This document shows, one piece after another, positions 61,979-64,000 of a stretch of 64,000 bases of DNA. Source of the stretch: Musa acuminata AAA Group. Lineage: Eukaryota > Streptophyta > Magnoliopsida > Zingiberales > Musaceae. The position numbers were made by a program, and so were the translations under genes. The stretch spans positions 31,251,001 through 31,315,000 of the forward strand of contig NC_088330.1 in the NCBI RefSeq assembly GCF_036884655.1, given 5' to 3'. Under the pieces are notes generated by a model, which was not told where the DNA came from, ran no database searches, and worked only from the letters and a program-made list of their open reading frames with translations. Numbering within the stretch: position 1 is the first letter of the stretch; every line of letters starts with the position of its first letter.

Positions 61979-64000
61979 GGTAAGATGGGACCTCTGAGAG
62001 TGAAGTCAATTCAAGTCGAGCAAATTATCTTTAGGAAGCTCTTTATGCCACACAGCATCATGTTGGTCGTCGCATGCGTTTACCCATTAAACACCTTCAG
62101 TACTTTCTCAATCTGTCAGCCTGTTTCTGCGAATTGAAATTAATCACTACAGAATGGGCAGGTCTTTACCACATGCCCTCCGCTACAGCATCAGCTTCAT
62201 ACTACAAAAAAGGCATGGTCATATGATGTGAACAACAACCCCTACTTTAGCCGACTTGTTGACTTGGTGGCACAGCCGGAGAACGGGAGTCCATATAGTC
62301 GATCATATTTTAGCATTCATCAAGTCAGAAAGCTTGAGCACATCGAGAGAAGGGAGACTCGGCAGTGTGTTGACAGTCGATAGGGTTCCAAAGACCTGCT
62401 TCATTGTTGGGCGTGACTCTGGGTCATGTTCCACGCAGCAAAGTGCCAACCTCAAAACTGCAGCTACCTCGTCTGCAACCTCCGTCGTAGGGAGTGATGG
62501 ACGCTGGTCTAATACATATTTCACAAGCGTGTTTTTCGGCGACGAAGGCAATGACAGAACGGAAACGAGTCCTTCCCCATGTCCTCCTATTAGCAACTCA
62601 AGCGTGACCACTCCGAAACTGTAAACATCGCATTTGGTGGTCACTCTCATCTCATAAGCAAGCTCTGCAAACAATAACCGATAACTGAGGAAACCTTATA
62701 TCGTAGAAGGATCTCCAAAAGACAGCTATGTTAGGCTACTTTGCGCCTTGATTGATGAATAACTACGTGTACAGTAAATCGACTGCTGTTTTCTATTTCT
62801 AGATTGATGAATAATTCATGTAAATGAGCTACAAGCTGATGGACTTTTAACTTGCAAAAAATGTATTACTATATGACGTCGGGGGAGAAACTTACCCGGT
62901 GCCAAGTAACCATATGTGCCGGCAAGCATGCTCCAATTTGATGAATCTGGCTTCAGGAGTCGAGCAATACCGAAGTCAGAAACACAAGCCTTGAGTTCTG
63001 AATCGAGCAGAATATTGTTGGTGGTTATATCTCGATGAACAATGGGCTGATCGCAATCATGATGCATGTAGGACAGAGCACGAGCCACATCTTTGACAAT
63101 GTTCACCCTCTTCACCCAGTCCAGTTCGGCAGCTGCTGCTTCGCTTCTGAGGAGGGATCCCAAACTTCCTCTCTCCATGTACTCGTACACCAGAAACTTG
63201 TGTCGAGCAGAGGAGCAGAATCCGTAGAGCTTGACGATATTTCGATGTCGAATTTGAGTAAGAGTATGTATCTCGTTTTGAAAGGATTGCTCATTCGATG
63301 TAGTTTCGTCTTCCTGCAGATGAATTTTCTTCACTGCTAGCATCTGCCCGCTTGCTAATTCTGCTCTGTAAACGCTGCCATATGCACCACTTCCGATACA
63401 GTATTTTTCATTAAAATCCTCCGTGGCTGCAACGATATCCTTGTATGCATATCTTCCATCAAAGTTAAATACACAGAATGTCATGCCTTCTTTGTTGCCA
63501 TTATTTTCGGAAGGCATGGAATGTTTCTTGGTCTTCTGGAACAGTGAAAACGCTCCCAGAAAAACAAGTAAGATGAATAAGACGACCACGGAAGCAATGA
63601 TAGCTGAGATAATTGCTCTGTGGTGCTTGCTTCCATCATCTTTCCTTGCAGTATAAGAAAGACATGGAGGCAGGCCTTTGACGACCCCACACAAACCTTT
63701 GTTGTGGACAAACCACTTCGCCGGAGCTTTCCGGAAGACTGGGCTCTCAGGCACAGCCCCCTCCAATTCATTATATGATACGTCAATGATTAATAAGCTG
63801 ATCATAGCACTTAGTGAAGATGGAAGACCACCGGACAAATTATTATGTGAAAGATTCAGAATTTGCAGCATCGTAAATTTGCTGAACTGTGAGGGTATCT
63901 CACCCGTTAGTGAGTTGTGGCTGATGTCCAATGCGTCTTGAAGGTACTCCAGGCTGCTGATCTCTGCAGGAATTCCTCCGCCGAACTTGTTGCCATTAAG
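61979..64000. repeat. Tandem unit, copy 3 (partial, first 2,022 bp)
   Basis: The sequence repeats 1-2022 and 31,026-33,047, with no difference seen by eye. The window ends inside receptor kinase A, so the total number of copies is unknown and is at least a little over two. Confidence 0.96.
62303..64000 (-). CDS. LRR receptor-like kinase A, copy 3 (partial, cut by window end)
   Basis: Exon 2 at 62,664-62,303 and the 3' part of exon 1 from 62,896 to the window edge, with intron 62,665-62,895. Visible: the last LRRs, membrane helix and whole kinase with Lys, HRD, DFG and the spliced APE motif, identical in translation to copies 1 and 2. The N-terminal part lies outside the window; nothing suggests truncation in the genome. 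Confidence 0.92.

Noticed and set aside
1..64000. Three independent kinase loci rather than one repeated unit
   Set aside because: Introns, intergenic DNA and transposon damage are shared almost base for base at a fixed period, so these are copies of one segment.
1..64000. CRISPR array, rRNA, tRNA or bacterial-type operon
   Set aside because: No regularly spaced short repeats with unique spacers, no rRNA or tRNA gene was recognised by eye, and the genes have introns. A covariance-model scan was not possible.

Overview
The window looks like nuclear DNA of a flowering plant. It is AT-rich, carries plant-type LRR receptor kinase genes with short GT-AG introns, and contains relics of Ty1/copia and Ty3/gypsy LTR retrotransposons. 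The genus cannot be fixed from the sequence. A monocot of the banana type is only a guess.

The dominant structure is a head-to-tail tandem array of a unit of about 31 kb. Base 1 recurs at 31,026 (period 31,025) and again at 61,979 (period 30,953), so the window holds two full units and the first 2,022 bases of a third. The true duplication junction cannot be placed because everything visible is periodic. Copies 1 and 2 differ, by eye, at about ten substitutions, a few microsatellite or homopolymer steps, and one 79-bp deletion.

Layout of one unit (copy 1 coordinates). 325-3717, minus: intact two-exon LRR receptor kinase A (1053 aa). 3.8-8.4 kb: intergenic DNA with a 50-bp tandem duplication, AAGTCAAGTCAA-type repeats and AT-rich DNA. 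8434-11680, minus: intact paralogue B (1024 aa, one LRR fewer). 11.7-12.25 kb: promoter of B, with a second, orphan copy at 13.54-14.06 kb. 15.17-15.40 kb: 5' relic of another receptor kinase, interrupted by a CT microsatellite. 15.75-15.80 kb: orphan copy of the 3' flank of B. 15.8-30.2 kb: transposon block, made of AT-rich repeat-like DNA, a 3'-truncated Copia relic on the plus strand bracketed by CT-rich direct repeats, and a decayed Ty3/gypsy element on the minus strand with a complete but dead Copia element inserted into it (two LTRs, polypurine tract, 5-bp target duplication). 30.2-31.0 kb: unassigned DNA leading to the next unit.

The only genes likely to work are the receptor kinases: A and B in copy 1, A and B in copy 2, and a partial A in copy 3. 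All are on the minus strand and encode MIK2-type plasma-membrane kinases. If the array is real, it multiplies an almost identical receptor pair. The remaining pieces record an older receptor-kinase cluster eroded by deletion, microsatellite growth, retrotransposon insertion and C-to-T/G-to-A decay.
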